Positions 38,636-47,599 are shown, counted from the first letter of the stretch. The stretch: DNA of 64,000 bases from Pseudomonas sp. H3(2019) (GCF_007713465.1 NZ_VMSG01000023.1:36663-100662); one strand, 5' to 3'. The notes: generated from the sequence alone by a model not told the origin. Program-made: numbers and translations.

Positions 38636-39844
38636 ATGGCAGAAGAACGCTCAAGGTTTTTTTCATGGTCCCTGTTGCCGCGTCTGGTGGGCTTGGGTGT
38701 CCTGGTATTTATCATCTGGCTGTTACTCTCGACGTTGCTGATGCCGCTGGTGTCGACGTCGGCGACACGGGCAATTCTGAATGCGCCGGTCATTCTGCTG
38801 ACGACACCCATCGAGGGGGTGGTGAATTCGCTTGAGGTCAAACCCGGCTCGACCTTTACCCAGGGCCAGAAGATTGCGGTGGTTGAAAACCCGCGGGCTA
38901 ACCAGGAGACGTTGTTGACCCTGCAAACCCGGCGTTTGACCCTGGAGCAGGAGCTATCATCATCGGCCAGCCAGGCCGAGCACGACCAGCAGTATTACGA
39001 CGAGCTGGAGAAAACCAGTCAGCGCTATCAATCGGCGTTTCATACTCGTCAGCTCTATGCACAACGTGCGCTGAAGGCCGAGAGCAGTGCCGCCGGCGCC
39101 CGCTTGACGGACGCGCAGGAAACCCTCGATCGCAACCTCGAGTTGTTCACTCAAGGGGCGGTCAGTGGCGCGGTCGTCGCCGCCTCGAAGGCCAAGTTGG
39201 CCTCGTTACAAGGCGCGGCAGAGTCTGTCCGTTCACAGCTGCAAATCAATGACGGTGATGTCAATGCCGCCAATAAGCAGGTCTACCTTGACCCTGATCA
39301 GTTGCGCATGTTCGACCTCAGCGCGCAGATGACCACCCTGAAACTGAGCCTGGAAAATCAAGCCCGCAATCGCGAGACCTATCAACGCGAACTCGACAAT
39401 CTCAACCACCTGATCGAAACCGAACAGAATCGGGTCAAGTTGACGGCTGGCTATGAGGTCACGGCGTATTCGTCCGGCACGGTTCAAGAGCTGTTGGCGC
39501 CCCAAGGGACGGTGGTGCAAGCCGGGTCGACCTTGCTGCGCGCCACCAACTGCAAAGAAAGCTATGTCGTTGCAGTATTTCCTGAACGCATGGCCAGCAA
39601 GATTGATCACGACAGTGTCCTGACGGTGAGAATCCATGGCCTGGACGAACCGCTCAAGGCCAATGTCGTGCAGTTGTTATCCAGCACTAAGGATATTCGC
39701 CCTAACAGCTACAGCGTTCCTTTCCCGTATGCCGAGCAGAACTCGGTGTACGTCGTCGGTACTTTTGCCGATGATCTCACCGACAGCCAGCGCGCCATGA
39801 CCTGCAATCCAGGGCTGTGGGCCAGCGCCGAGGTGTCTCACTGA
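38636..39844 (+). CDS. HlyD-type membrane-fusion protein of an exopolysaccharide system
   Basis: A 402-residue inner-membrane-anchored periplasmic adaptor. One membrane helix at ~15-40 (RLVGLGVLVFIIWLLLSTLLMP) leads to a lipoyl half-motif (ILLTTPIEGVVNSLEVKPGSTFTQGQKIAVVEN), a long coiled-coil hairpin (~85-300) and the second lipoyl half (VTAYSSGTVQELLAPQGTVVQAGSTLLRATN). The architecture is that of HlyD/EmrA or Alg44-like adaptors. With the synthase and outer-membrane channel downstream it probably bridges the two membranes. The stop overlaps the next start (TGATG). ATG 38636 has the RBS GGGAGA. Confidence 0.85.
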   Translation: MAEERSRFFSWSLLPRLVGLGVLVFIIWLLLSTLLMPLVSTSATRAILNAPVILLTTPIEGVVNSLEVKPGSTFTQGQKIAVVENPRANQETLLTLQTRRLTLEQELSSSASQAEHDQQYYDELEKTSQRYQSAFHTRQLYAQRALKAESSAAGARLTDAQETLDRNLELFTQGAVSGAVVAASKAKLASLQGAAESVRSQLQINDGDVNAANKQVYLDPDQLRMFDLSAQMTTLKLSLENQARNRETYQRELDNLNHLIETEQNRVKLTAGYEVTAYSSGTVQELLAPQGTVVQAGSTLLRATNCKESYVVAVFPERMASKIDHDSVLTVRIHGLDEPLKANVVQLLSSTKDIRPNSYSVPFPYAEQNSVYVVGTFADDLTDSQRAMTCNPGLWASAEVSH

Positions 39845-41109
39845 TGAGTCCGCGCAACGTTGTGCAATGGCCGTGGCTGTCGGGCCTGATCGGGTTGATG
39901 CTGATGAGCAGCGGTGGATCTGCGCTGGCAACGCAAGCCAGGCCGCAACTGGCGGCGATGACGTGTGCCGCGCTGGATCACGCGGTGCAATCGCAAGCGG
40001 CGGGACCGGTGTTGCTGGCCAGTTACCCGCCGCTGGACGGTCAGCCGGCGCCAATCCAGGCGTTGCGTGGGGTTGCGTTCACCTACGACAACGCCTTGGC
40101 CAGCATCGCCTTGTTTGCCTGTGGTAAAGCCGAGTCGGCGCGACGGATTGCCGATGCGCTGGCCTTCGCCACGACCCACGACCCGGAATATCAGGATGGA
40201 CGCTTGCGCAACGCCTACGCGGCAGGCCCGGTGGGTTCGTCGTCGATGCACCTGCCGGGTTATTGGAGCGTAGAGCGCAATGCCTGGAGTCAGGACGCTT
40301 ATCAGGTCAGCAGTGCCACCGGCAATCAGGCCTGGGCCGCGTTGGCGTTGTTGGAGGCGTTGCGCCAGAGCGGTGATTCCTCTTACCTGGAGGCCGCTCG
40401 CAGAGTGTTGCAGTGGTCCGGGAAAAACACTTATGACGGACAGGCTCCGGCGGGTTTCAGCGGCGGTTACTACGGGTATTTCCCCAAGCAGATCCAGCAG
40501 ACCTGGAAGTCCACCGAGCACAACGTCGACCTTGCGGCAGCCTGGTCGGCACTCAACACGGTTGCGCCCGACCCGGGCTCGGCGCACCAGGCGCAGATTG
40601 CCCGGCAATTCGTCTCGAGTCAGTGGGATTCGGGGGAAGGGCGCTTTCTGATTGGCACCGGGAAGGATGGTCGAACCTCGGATCGCCAGCGTTCAGGACT
40701 GGACGCACAGATCTGGCCCTTGATCGCCTTGAGTGATCCTCCTGCGGACTGGCGGCGCGTCTTCACCTTTATCGATCAGGCGCACCGCTCGGGTGCCGGG
40801 TACGGCTTCAACCGCGACCCGGACGGTTTATGGACCGAGGGCACTGCGCAAGCCGCCTCCGTGGCGGGCTTGAGCGGTATGAAGGAAAAGGCGCAGCCGC
40901 TGTGGAATGTGTTGCTGGCCCAACAGGCCGGTAATGGCTGGCTGTTTGCAACACCCGCACCGCGTATCAGTACCGGGTTGGCGATCGGCCCGGACTCAAC
41001 CACCAACGACTTTTTCTATTACCACCTGCCTCACTTGGGCGCTACAGCATGGGCCGCGATCGCTGCTACCGGCATCAACCCCTTTACCGGTTTTCAAGAG
41101 GCTGACTGA
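39844..41109 (+). CDS. secreted six-hairpin glycosidase-like protein
   Basis: A 421-residue exported protein with a signal peptide (WLSGLIGLMLMSSGGSALAT, residues ~11-30). The mature part has repeated paired-helix units such as YDNALASIALFACGKAESARRIADAL, NQAWAALALLEALRQSGDSSYLEAARRVLQW and HNVDLAAAWSALNTV, like an (alpha/alpha)6 toroid of glycoside hydrolases or lyases. No catalytic residues can be assigned confidently; acidic candidates are in the FTYDNALA and STEHNVDLAA regions. Encoded between adaptor and synthase, it may trim or edit the polymer, as BcsZ does for cellulose. One base separates it from the synthase gene. Confidence 0.65.
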   Translation: MSPRNVVQWPWLSGLIGLMLMSSGGSALATQARPQLAAMTCAALDHAVQSQAAGPVLLASYPPLDGQPAPIQALRGVAFTYDNALASIALFACGKAESARRIADALAFATTHDPEYQDGRLRNAYAAGPVGSSSMHLPGYWSVERNAWSQDAYQVSSATGNQAWAALALLEALRQSGDSSYLEAARRVLQWSGKNTYDGQAPAGFSGGYYGYFPKQIQQTWKSTEHNVDLAAAWSALNTVAPDPGSAHQAQIARQFVSSQWDSGEGRFLIGTGKDGRTSDRQRSGLDAQIWPLIALSDPPADWRRVFTFIDQAHRSGAGYGFNRDPDGLWTEGTAQAASVAGLSGMKEKAQPLWNVLLAQQAGNGWLFATPAPRISTGLAIGPDSTTNDFFYYHLPHLGATAWAAIAATGINPFTGFQEAD

Positions 41110-41110
41110 C

Positions 41111-43261
41111 ATGCAGGCACTGGACACGCTGCAACTTGTGCAAATCAATTTCTGGACCGTGGTCGCGGTGATTCTGTTCACCTGCCTGACGCACCGTGAT
41201 CAATGGATGGCACGTGCCGGTTTCGGAGCCTTGACCGCGCTGTTGTTGATCAATTACGTGGCCTGGCGGATTCGCGACACCTTGCCCGATGGACACGCAG
41301 GATTTGCCTCGGTCTGGGCTTACGCGTTCCTGTTTTTCGAAATGCTGGCGATCGGCTACACGTTGTTTTCGATCATCGTCCTGCTCTGTCGCTCGGATCA
41401 CCACGCCAGTGCCGATGCCGGGGAGCAACGTTTGCGTGCCCAGGGCCACTCGGTGCCGGCGGTGGATGTGTTCATCGCCACCTACAACGAAGGCCTCGAG
41501 ATCCTGGAAAAAACCATCATCGCCGCCCAAGCGATCGACTACCCCAACGTGACCATCTGGGTGCTCGACGATACCCGCCGCGACTGGTTGCGCGACTACT
41601 GCGCCGAGGTCGGTGTGCAATACGCCCGACGTCCCGACAATTCCCACGCCAAGGCCGGTAACCTGAACAACGGCCTGCGTCTGTCGGCGGCCAGCAGTAA
41701 CGCGCCGTACATACTGGTGCTCGACGCCGACTTCGCCCCGCAGCAGCCGATCCTGATGCGCACCCTGGGATTGTTCGACGATCCCAAGGTCGGCCTGGTG
41801 CAGACGCCGCAGTTCTACTACAACCCCGATCCGATTCAGCACAACCTCGGTTCATCCAACTGCTGGGTCGATGAGCAGCGAGTGTTCTTCGACGTCTACC
41901 AGCCGGCCAAGGATGGTTGGGATACCGCGTTTTGCGTGGGCACTTCGTTTGTCGTGCGGCGTGATCTGATCACTGAAATGGGTGGCTTTCCGACAGGTTC
42001 GGTCTGCGAAGACATCTACACCAGCTGCCGTCTGCAGCAAAAAGGCTACGTCACCCGCTGGTTGAATGAGCGGCTGTCGATCGGCTTGTCCGCCGAGGGG
42101 TTGACCGAGTACATCAATCAGCGTGGGCGCTGGTGCCTGGGGACGATCCAGGTCGCGCTGCTCAAAGAGGGCCCCTTGCGCGGTCGTGGCTACTCACTCA
42201 ATGAACGGCTGCACTTCGTGCATGGCTTGATGCACTGGTTCTCCAAGCCATTCATCCTGATGATGCTGGTGTCGCCGGTGTTGTATTGGTATTTCGGTAT
42301 TGCCGGGTTCTACGCCCATCCGGCGGATTTCATGGCCTTCGGCATGCCGGCGTTGATTGCATTCTGGGGCTACGGGACATGGGTCACTGACCGGCGTACC
42401 TTGCCGATTTTCACCGAGGTCACCCAAATCGTCGCCTCACTGGCGGTGACGGCGACGATCATCAGCGCCATGGTCCGGCCGTTCGGGCGACCCTTCAAGG
42501 TCACGGCAAAGGGCCTGGATCGTTCACGCACAACGGTCCACTGGAAGTTGTTCGGGTTCTTTTTTGCGCTGACACTGTTCTCGCAAATAGGCGCTTACAT
42601 CACCATCAGCAACGCGGCTGCGTTCGACGGAAATATGCTGTTCAACCTGTGCTGGACGGTGGTCGCGCTGATCTACAACCTGGCCACCCTGGTGGCGTGT
42701 GTTGACCGGCCGCGCTTGCACGGCGAAGAGCGCTTTCCTTTCGATAAACCCAGTGGATTGCGCTTCGCCGGCAAAACCCTGGCGGGCCAACTGGTGGATA
42801 TTTCGCTGAGTGGCGCCTCCATTTCCTGTGCCGTTGCGTCATTGATCAAGCCCGGGCTGCGGGGGCAGGTGTGGATCAATAAGCTCGGCTGGCTGGATAT
42901 CGAGGTCATGCGCCATCACGGCGAGGACCGTTTGGGCTTGAAGTTCATCGACCTTGACGAAACGCTTCGGCGCCGGCTGATCGCGCGGCTGTTCAGTGAG
43001 GCGCCGGTCAACGTGGTCGGCAAGGCTGAACCAGGACTGGCTTTCGGCACCTTGTTGCGGCGTTCGTTGCTCGGCGAAAAGCGCACGGCACCGCGTTCGC
43101 GGCGGCCGGTCAAGGCGCCGTCCTACAGCTCACTGCCTGGATTACGCCCGATCAGTCTCCGTTCGCGTCAGCAACCACTGCCGCAAATCAGCACCACCCG
43201 CTCAGGTCTTTGGGCTTTCCTTCTCACTCCGTTACGAGCCTTGCTCGGCCAACGTTTGTAG
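41111..43261 (+). CDS. GT2 polysaccharide synthase with C-terminal PilZ-like domain
   Basis: A processive family 2 glycosyltransferase of 716 residues, BcsA-like. Two N-terminal helices precede the catalytic domain with D119 (VDVFIATYNE), LDD at 152-154, DAD at 205-207, the catalytic ED at 300-301 and Q337-R-G-R-W341 (QxxRW). Several C-terminal membrane helices (~370-525) form the channel. Residues ~531-630 look like PilZ: D563-I-S-L-S-G568 matches DxSxxG, but the usual RxxxR before it is not found (nearest are R535 and R541). It should polymerise a UDP-sugar into a beta-glycan across the inner membrane. Cellulose is possible, but the usual bcsB/bcsC are absent. Confidence 0.88.
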   Translation: MQALDTLQLVQINFWTVVAVILFTCLTHRDQWMARAGFGALTALLLINYVAWRIRDTLPDGHAGFASVWAYAFLFFEMLAIGYTLFSIIVLLCRSDHHASADAGEQRLRAQGHSVPAVDVFIATYNEGLEILEKTIIAAQAIDYPNVTIWVLDDTRRDWLRDYCAEVGVQYARRPDNSHAKAGNLNNGLRLSAASSNAPYILVLDADFAPQQPILMRTLGLFDDPKVGLVQTPQFYYNPDPIQHNLGSSNCWVDEQRVFFDVYQPAKDGWDTAFCVGTSFVVRRDLITEMGGFPTGSVCEDIYTSCRLQQKGYVTRWLNERLSIGLSAEGLTEYINQRGRWCLGTIQVALLKEGPLRGRGYSLNERLHFVHGLMHWFSKPFILMMLVSPVLYWYFGIAGFYAHPADFMAFGMPALIAFWGYGTWVTDRRTLPIFTEVTQIVASLAVTATIISAMVRPFGRPFKVTAKGLDRSRTTVHWKLFGFFFALTLFSQIGAYITISNAAAFDGNMLFNLCWTVVALIYNLATLVACVDRPRLHGEERFPFDKPSGLRFAGKTLAGQLVDISLSGASISCAVASLIKPGLRGQVWINKLGWLDIEVMRHHGEDRLGLKFIDLDETLRRRLIARLFSEAPVNVVGKAEPGLAFGTLLRRSLLGEKRTAPRSRRPVKAPSYSSLPGLRPISLRSRQQPLPQISTTRSGLWAFLLTPLRALLGQRL

Positions 43262-43270
43262 GTGCGCCTC

Positions 43271-44710
43271 ATGAACAGACGTTTATCCACCTCATGTTTC
43301 ATGTCGCTGTTATTGCTCGGCGGTTGTTCTCTGGAACCCAAATACGAGAAACCGGAGGCGCCGATCGATCAGCAATGGCCAGGCAGTTCGGCCAGTGACT
43401 GTTGCAGCGCCAAGCAGGCGTTCGACAAGGATTGGCACGGCTTCGTGCTCGATGACCGACTGCGCCAATTGATCGACCTGTCCTTGAAGAACAATCGCAG
43501 CCTGCGTCAGTTCGAGGCGGGCGTCGAGGAGGCGAGGGCAGGGTACGCCGGTGCCGAATCCGGGCTGTTTCCCTCCATCGGACTCAACACCTACGCCGGC
43601 CGCAGCAAGTTTCCGTCACAGGTCAGGACGCAGGGAGGCGGCGTCAGTTCAGGCAGCACGTCCAACACCTTTCAGGCCAGCGGTGGCTTCACGTCTTACG
43701 AGTTGGACCTGTTCGGGCGCATCCGCAGTCAGCGAAACGCCGCCGGCGCGCGCTTCGAGGCGACCGAGGCGGACTATCAAACGGCTCGCCTGGCGTTGAT
43801 CGGTGAAGTGGCCAGTACCTGGCTTAGCCTCAAGGCCAATCAGAATCTGCTCGACCTCGCACAAAACACCTACAAGTCCCAGGACCACTACGGTGAGTTG
43901 TTGCGCAAGAGTTACAACCTGGGCTCCAGTGCTCAAATCGATGTTCACCAGGCGGATGCGCAGACCAATACGGCGGCGGTTCAGATCAACACGTACCGCA
44001 TGCAGGTGGCGCAGAACATGAATGCGCTGCGGGTGTTGGTCGGGCAGCCGGTGCCGGTTGGGTTGCTGCCTACTGGTGTGCTGGGTGAGCAATTGGCAAC
44101 CGCCGATGTGCCCGCCGGGTTACCGTCGTCACTGATTGCGCGACGGCCCGACATCATGGCCGCCGAAGCCTTGTTGCGAGCCACCAATGCGGACATCGGC
44201 GCAGCCCGCAGCGCGTACTTCCCGACCTTTTCGCTGACGTCGGCGGTGGGCGGCCTGACCGGTGACTTTTCGCGATTGTTGAGTGCGCCGGCCGAGTTCT
44301 GGTCGGTGGCTCTGGCGGGGTCGTTGACCCTGATCGACGGCGGTGCGCGAAAGGCGCAGGTGGACGCCAGCCATGCGCGGTTCAACGGGCAGACGGCGGC
44401 GTATGAAGCCACGGTGCAGAACGCTTTCCGCGAAGCCGCCAATGCCCTCAACGCCCGCCAGGAGATGCTGACTCAGGTCGACTATCAGAAGCGTCTGGTG
44501 GCGGATTATCAAGCAGCCTACCGACAATCCCGATTGCGTTTCGAGGCAGGGATGGACAGCTACTTTTCGACGATGGACGCGCAGCGTTCGTTATTCGACG
44601 CGCAGCAGAAGTTGACGCAAATGGAGCTGGCGCGGGAGATCAATCAGGTGGACTTGTACAAGGCGTTGGGCGGGGGGTGGAGTCAGTCGGTGAAAATGGC
44701 GAATCGATGA
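43271..44710 (+). CDS. NodT/OprM-type outer-membrane lipoprotein
   Basis: A TolC-family outer-membrane channel of 479 residues. The lipobox LLGGC puts the lipidated Cys at residue 19. The two repeated OEP domains are visible: LSLKNNRSLRQFEAGVEEARAGYAGAESGLFPSI, then ASTWLSLKANQNLLDLA in the first half, and ATNADIGAARSAYFPTFSLTSAVGG in the second. Relatives usually complete RND or MFS efflux pumps; here the partner is a polysaccharide synthase. GTG 43262 directly after the synthase stop is a possible start; ATG 43271 is preferred because TAGGTG sits 6 bases before it. Last gene of the operon. Confidence 0.88.
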   Translation: MNRRLSTSCFMSLLLLGGCSLEPKYEKPEAPIDQQWPGSSASDCCSAKQAFDKDWHGFVLDDRLRQLIDLSLKNNRSLRQFEAGVEEARAGYAGAESGLFPSIGLNTYAGRSKFPSQVRTQGGGVSSGSTSNTFQASGGFTSYELDLFGRIRSQRNAAGARFEATEADYQTARLALIGEVASTWLSLKANQNLLDLAQNTYKSQDHYGELLRKSYNLGSSAQIDVHQADAQTNTAAVQINTYRMQVAQNMNALRVLVGQPVPVGLLPTGVLGEQLATADVPAGLPSSLIARRPDIMAAEALLRATNADIGAARSAYFPTFSLTSAVGGLTGDFSRLLSAPAEFWSVALAGSLTLIDGGARKAQVDASHARFNGQTAAYEATVQNAFREAANALNARQEMLTQVDYQKRLVADYQAAYRQSRLRFEAGMDSYFSTMDAQRSLFDAQQKLTQMELAREINQVDLYKALGGGWSQSVKMANR

Positions 44711-44728
44711 TGTGGGGTGTTTGCGCTG

Positions 44729-44830
44729 GCCTCATCGCGAGCAAGCTCGCTCCCACATTGGAATTGCGGTGTGATCACGATTGTGTGAACACCGCTGAAC
44801 CTGTGGGAGCGAGCCTGCTCGCGAAGGCGA
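44729..44830. repeat. REPIN-type inverted pair of REP sequences
   Basis: Two copies of the fluorescens-group REP (TGTGGGAGCGAGC-TGCTCGCGA form) in opposite orientation at 44732-44757 and 44801-44828, separated by a spacer that contains its own inverted repeat GCGGTGT...ACACCGC. No transposase is nearby. Confidence 0.9.
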
Positions 44831-44831
44831 T

Positions 44832-46133
44832 TTAGCGGGCGCCGCCGACTACAGCCGCCTGCGCCGTACGCAACTCATGCCGGTTGCCACGGAACAGCAC
44901 CAGCGTTGCGATCAGGCCAAGCACTGCCGCGCCGCTCAGCCAGATACCCGGTGCTGCCTTGTTGTCCAGCACGTGGATCAGGTAAGTACAGGCCGCCGGG
45001 GTGAAGCCGCCAAAGGTCGCGGTCGCCAGGCTGTAAGCCAGGGAGAAACCGGTGGTGCGGACTTCAATCGGCATGATTTCGGTCAGGGCCACCACCATGG
45101 CGCCGTTGTAAGAGCCGTAGAGGAACGACAACCACAACTCGACGATCAGCAAATGACTGAAGCTCGGGTTGGCGACCAGCCAGGACAGCGCCGGGTAAGC
45201 CGTCAGGATCGCCAGAATGGTCGCCGCCAGCAGCAGCGGTTTACGCCCGATCTTGTCGGACAGTGCACCCATTACCGGCAACCAGAAGAAGTTCGACAGA
45301 CCAATGCACACCGTCACCAGCAACGCATCGAAGTCCGACAGGTGCAGTTCGGCTTTACCGAACGTCGGGGTGTAGGCGGTGATCAGGTAGAACGACACGG
45401 TGGTCATGACCACCAGCGCCATGCCGGCCAGTACGATGCCGAAGTTCTGACTGATCGAGCGGACGATGTCTCTCAAGCTTGGGCGATGTTTACGCGCCTG
45501 GAATTCCGGGGTTTCTTCGAGCGAGCGACGAATAATGAAAATCGCCGGAACGATCATGCAGCCGACCAGGAACGGCACGCGCCAGCCCCAATCACCCATC
45601 TGCTCGGGGCTCAGCCAGTGGTTGAGGCCCACACCCAGCAAACCGGCAAACACCACGGCGGCTTGTTGGCTCGCGGACTGCCAACTGACAAAAAAGCCCT
45701 TACGGCCTGGGGTCGCGATCTCGGCCAGGTAAACCGACACACCGCCCAGTTCCACGCCCGCGGAGAAGCCTTGCAGCAAGCGGCCAAACAGTACGATCAG
45801 CGGCGCAGCGACGCCAAGGGTCGCATAACCCGGCACGCAGGCAATCAACACGGTCCCGGCCGCCATCAGCGCGAGGGTAATGATCAGGCCTTGGCGACGA
45901 CCGTGGCGGTCAATGTAGGCGCCGAGAAAGATTGCACCCAGCGGGCGCATCAGGAAGCCGGCACCGAAGGTGGCCAGTGACAACATCAGGGAAGCGAAAG
46001 CGCTGTCGGCAGGGAAGAAGGTTTTGGCGATGGCCGTGGCATAGAAGCCGTAGACCATGAAGTCGAACATCTCTAGGAAGTTACCGCTGACAACGCGAAA
46101 TATCGCTTTGCCTTTGCCCGTAGTCGAGGCCAT
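44832..46133 (-). CDS. MHS-family MFS transporter (citrate/tricarballylate type)
   Basis: A 433-residue 12-helix transporter of the metabolite:H+ symporter (MHS) family. Features are SGNFLEMFDFMVYGFYATAIAKTFFP in helix 1, GAYIDRHGRRQGL in loop 2-3 (the MFS motif A), and the second-half copy GALSDKIGRKPLL. The closest recollected relatives carry citrate or tricarballylate. No tcu or citrate-lyase genes are adjacent, so the substrate stays open. It is divergent from apbE, with a 230-base region between. Confidence 0.85.
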   Translation of the reverse strand: MASTTGKGKAIFRVVSGNFLEMFDFMVYGFYATAIAKTFFPADSAFASLMLSLATFGAGFLMRPLGAIFLGAYIDRHGRRQGLIITLALMAAGTVLIACVPGYATLGVAAPLIVLFGRLLQGFSAGVELGGVSVYLAEIATPGRKGFFVSWQSASQQAAVVFAGLLGVGLNHWLSPEQMGDWGWRVPFLVGCMIVPAIFIIRRSLEETPEFQARKHRPSLRDIVRSISQNFGIVLAGMALVVMTTVSFYLITAYTPTFGKAELHLSDFDALLVTVCIGLSNFFWLPVMGALSDKIGRKPLLLAATILAILTAYPALSWLVANPSFSHLLIVELWLSFLYGSYNGAMVVALTEIMPIEVRTTGFSLAYSLATATFGGFTPAACTYLIHVLDNKAAPGIWLSGAAVLGLIATLVLFRGNRHELRTAQAAVVGGAR

Positions 46134-46227
46134 TTGATCTTACTCACTTTGGCTGTCTTGTTAGAAATCCCTGGTCTTGAAACATCCTCACTGACGGGTC
46201 TGGTCTGTGCCGGTGCCTCGAACAGTT

Positions 46228-46248
46228 TTGTAACGATATGTGTAACAA
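46228..46248. promoter_or_regulatory. imperfect dyad between the MFS gene and apbE
   Basis: TTGTAAC-GATATGT-GTAACAA, 21 bases with an imperfect dyad (TTGTxAC / GTxACAA) and a repeated TGTAAC. Could be a GntR/LysR-type operator for the divergent promoters; weak. Confidence 0.3.
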
Positions 46249-46363
46249 GAACGGTAGGCAACCAATAGTTAGCGTGCTGCTTAAACGTTATAGCCATTAG
46301 CCAGTTCGTGCATATGTCGCATAATGACGTTCCTTGGCGTTCTGTCAGGGAATTCTTTGGGGG

Positions 46364-47389
46364 ATGTGCGCGTTGTTGAATCGGCGATTGGGCGTTTTCG
46401 TGGTGCTTGTCGGCGCCTTGTCAGGCTGTGGTAGCGGCGATTCCATGGAAAGCTTTGGTGGCCCGACCATGGGCAGCACGTATTCGATCAAATACATCCG
46501 CCATCCGGGGACTCCCGGGCCGGTCGAGGTGCAGAAACAGGTCGAGTCGATTCTGGCCGAGATCGACCGGCAGCTGTCGACCTACCGCAGTGATTCCGAC
46601 ATCGAGCGATTCAATGGTTTACCGGCCAATAGCTGTCAGCCAATGCCGGCGCCGGTCTTGCAGTTGGTCAAGGTAGGCGAGCAACTGTCAGAGACGAGCG
46701 ACGGTTCCTACGACCTGACGGTGGAGCCGCTGCTGAACCTTTGGGGGTTCGGCCCACAATCGCGCGATGAAAAAGTCCCAAGCACCGAAGCCTTGGCTTT
46801 GGCCCGACAACGCGTTGGCTATGCGCATTTGCGGATTGAAGGCGATCAGTTATGCAAGAACGCGCCGGTCGAGGTTGACTTCGGCAGCATTGGCGCCGGG
46901 TATGCCATCGACAGGATCGCTGCGAAGTTGCAGGAAATGGGTATCGACAGCTTCATCGCCGATGCCACCGGGGAACTCAAGGCTGTCGGCAAGAAACTCG
47001 ACGGCTCGCCCTGGAAGATTGCGCTGGAGGAACCGCGCGATGACCTGCAGGTTGTCGAGCGGGTGATCACGCTGGACGGTAACGGCGTTTCGACCTCAGG
47101 CGACTATCGAAATTATTTCATGCAGGATGGCCGGCGCTATTCCCACACCTTCGATGCCCGAACCGGCGCACCGATCACCCATACACTGGCGTCCGTCACG
47201 GTGATTCATCCTTCGACGCTGATGGCCGATGGCTTATCGACGCTGTTGCTGATTCTCGGCCCCGAGCGAGGTTGGGACTACGCCGAAAAGCATGACATCG
47301 GTGCATTTTTTGTGATTCGAACCGATACCGGCTTTGTCACGCGAACCAGTCAGGCTTTTGATCGCCTGAGCGCCGAAAAAGCCGAGTAA
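46364..47389 (+). CDS. apbE: FAD:protein FMN transferase, lipoprotein
   Basis: A 341-residue ApbE enzyme that attaches FMN to Thr in target flavoproteins such as NqrB/C. It begins with a lipoprotein signal (VLVGALSGCG). Motifs seen are GGPTMGSTYSIKY, LSTYRSDSDIERFN, VDFGSIGAGYAID and SGDYRNYFMQDGRRYSHTFDARTG, ending with the ADGLSTLLLILGPE segment. In P. aeruginosa the gene is recalled downstream of nqrABCDEF; here no nqr gene is present next to it, so its substrate must be encoded elsewhere. The start is uncertain: ATG 46364 with a G-rich stretch before it, or a TTG at ~46374. Confidence 0.9.
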   Translation: MCALLNRRLGVFVVLVGALSGCGSGDSMESFGGPTMGSTYSIKYIRHPGTPGPVEVQKQVESILAEIDRQLSTYRSDSDIERFNGLPANSCQPMPAPVLQLVKVGEQLSETSDGSYDLTVEPLLNLWGFGPQSRDEKVPSTEALALARQRVGYAHLRIEGDQLCKNAPVEVDFGSIGAGYAIDRIAAKLQEMGIDSFIADATGELKAVGKKLDGSPWKIALEEPRDDLQVVERVITLDGNGVSTSGDYRNYFMQDGRRYSHTFDARTGAPITHTLASVTVIHPSTLMADGLSTLLLILGPERGWDYAEKHDIGAFFVIRTDTGFVTRTSQAFDRLSAEKAE

Positions 47390-47599
47390 ATACGGTGTGA
47401 TGGACACTCCTTGTTGGCGTTGTAGTGCAGGCAAAACTAGCCTACGACGCGACCAAGGGTTAATGTGCGCGGCGTTGACGCTTCTATAGACTGTGTCCGG
47501 GTTCTCGACTGACCCCAAATTGTTCCTTCATGCCACAAGGCCGGCATGATTTAGCCGCAGGTGCCAACGGGGTGCCGCGGCCTGTTCTGAGGAGTACGC

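Noticed and set aside
38530..38835. 101-codon ORF overlapping the start of the adaptor gene in another frame
   Set aside because: The adaptor frame has the RBS, membrane helix and lipoyl motifs; this frame has none.
47400..47489. 29-codon ORF with CWRC between apbE and sthA, considered as an nqrM remnant
   Set aside because: Too short, no RBS, and it lacks the NqrM cysteine pattern.
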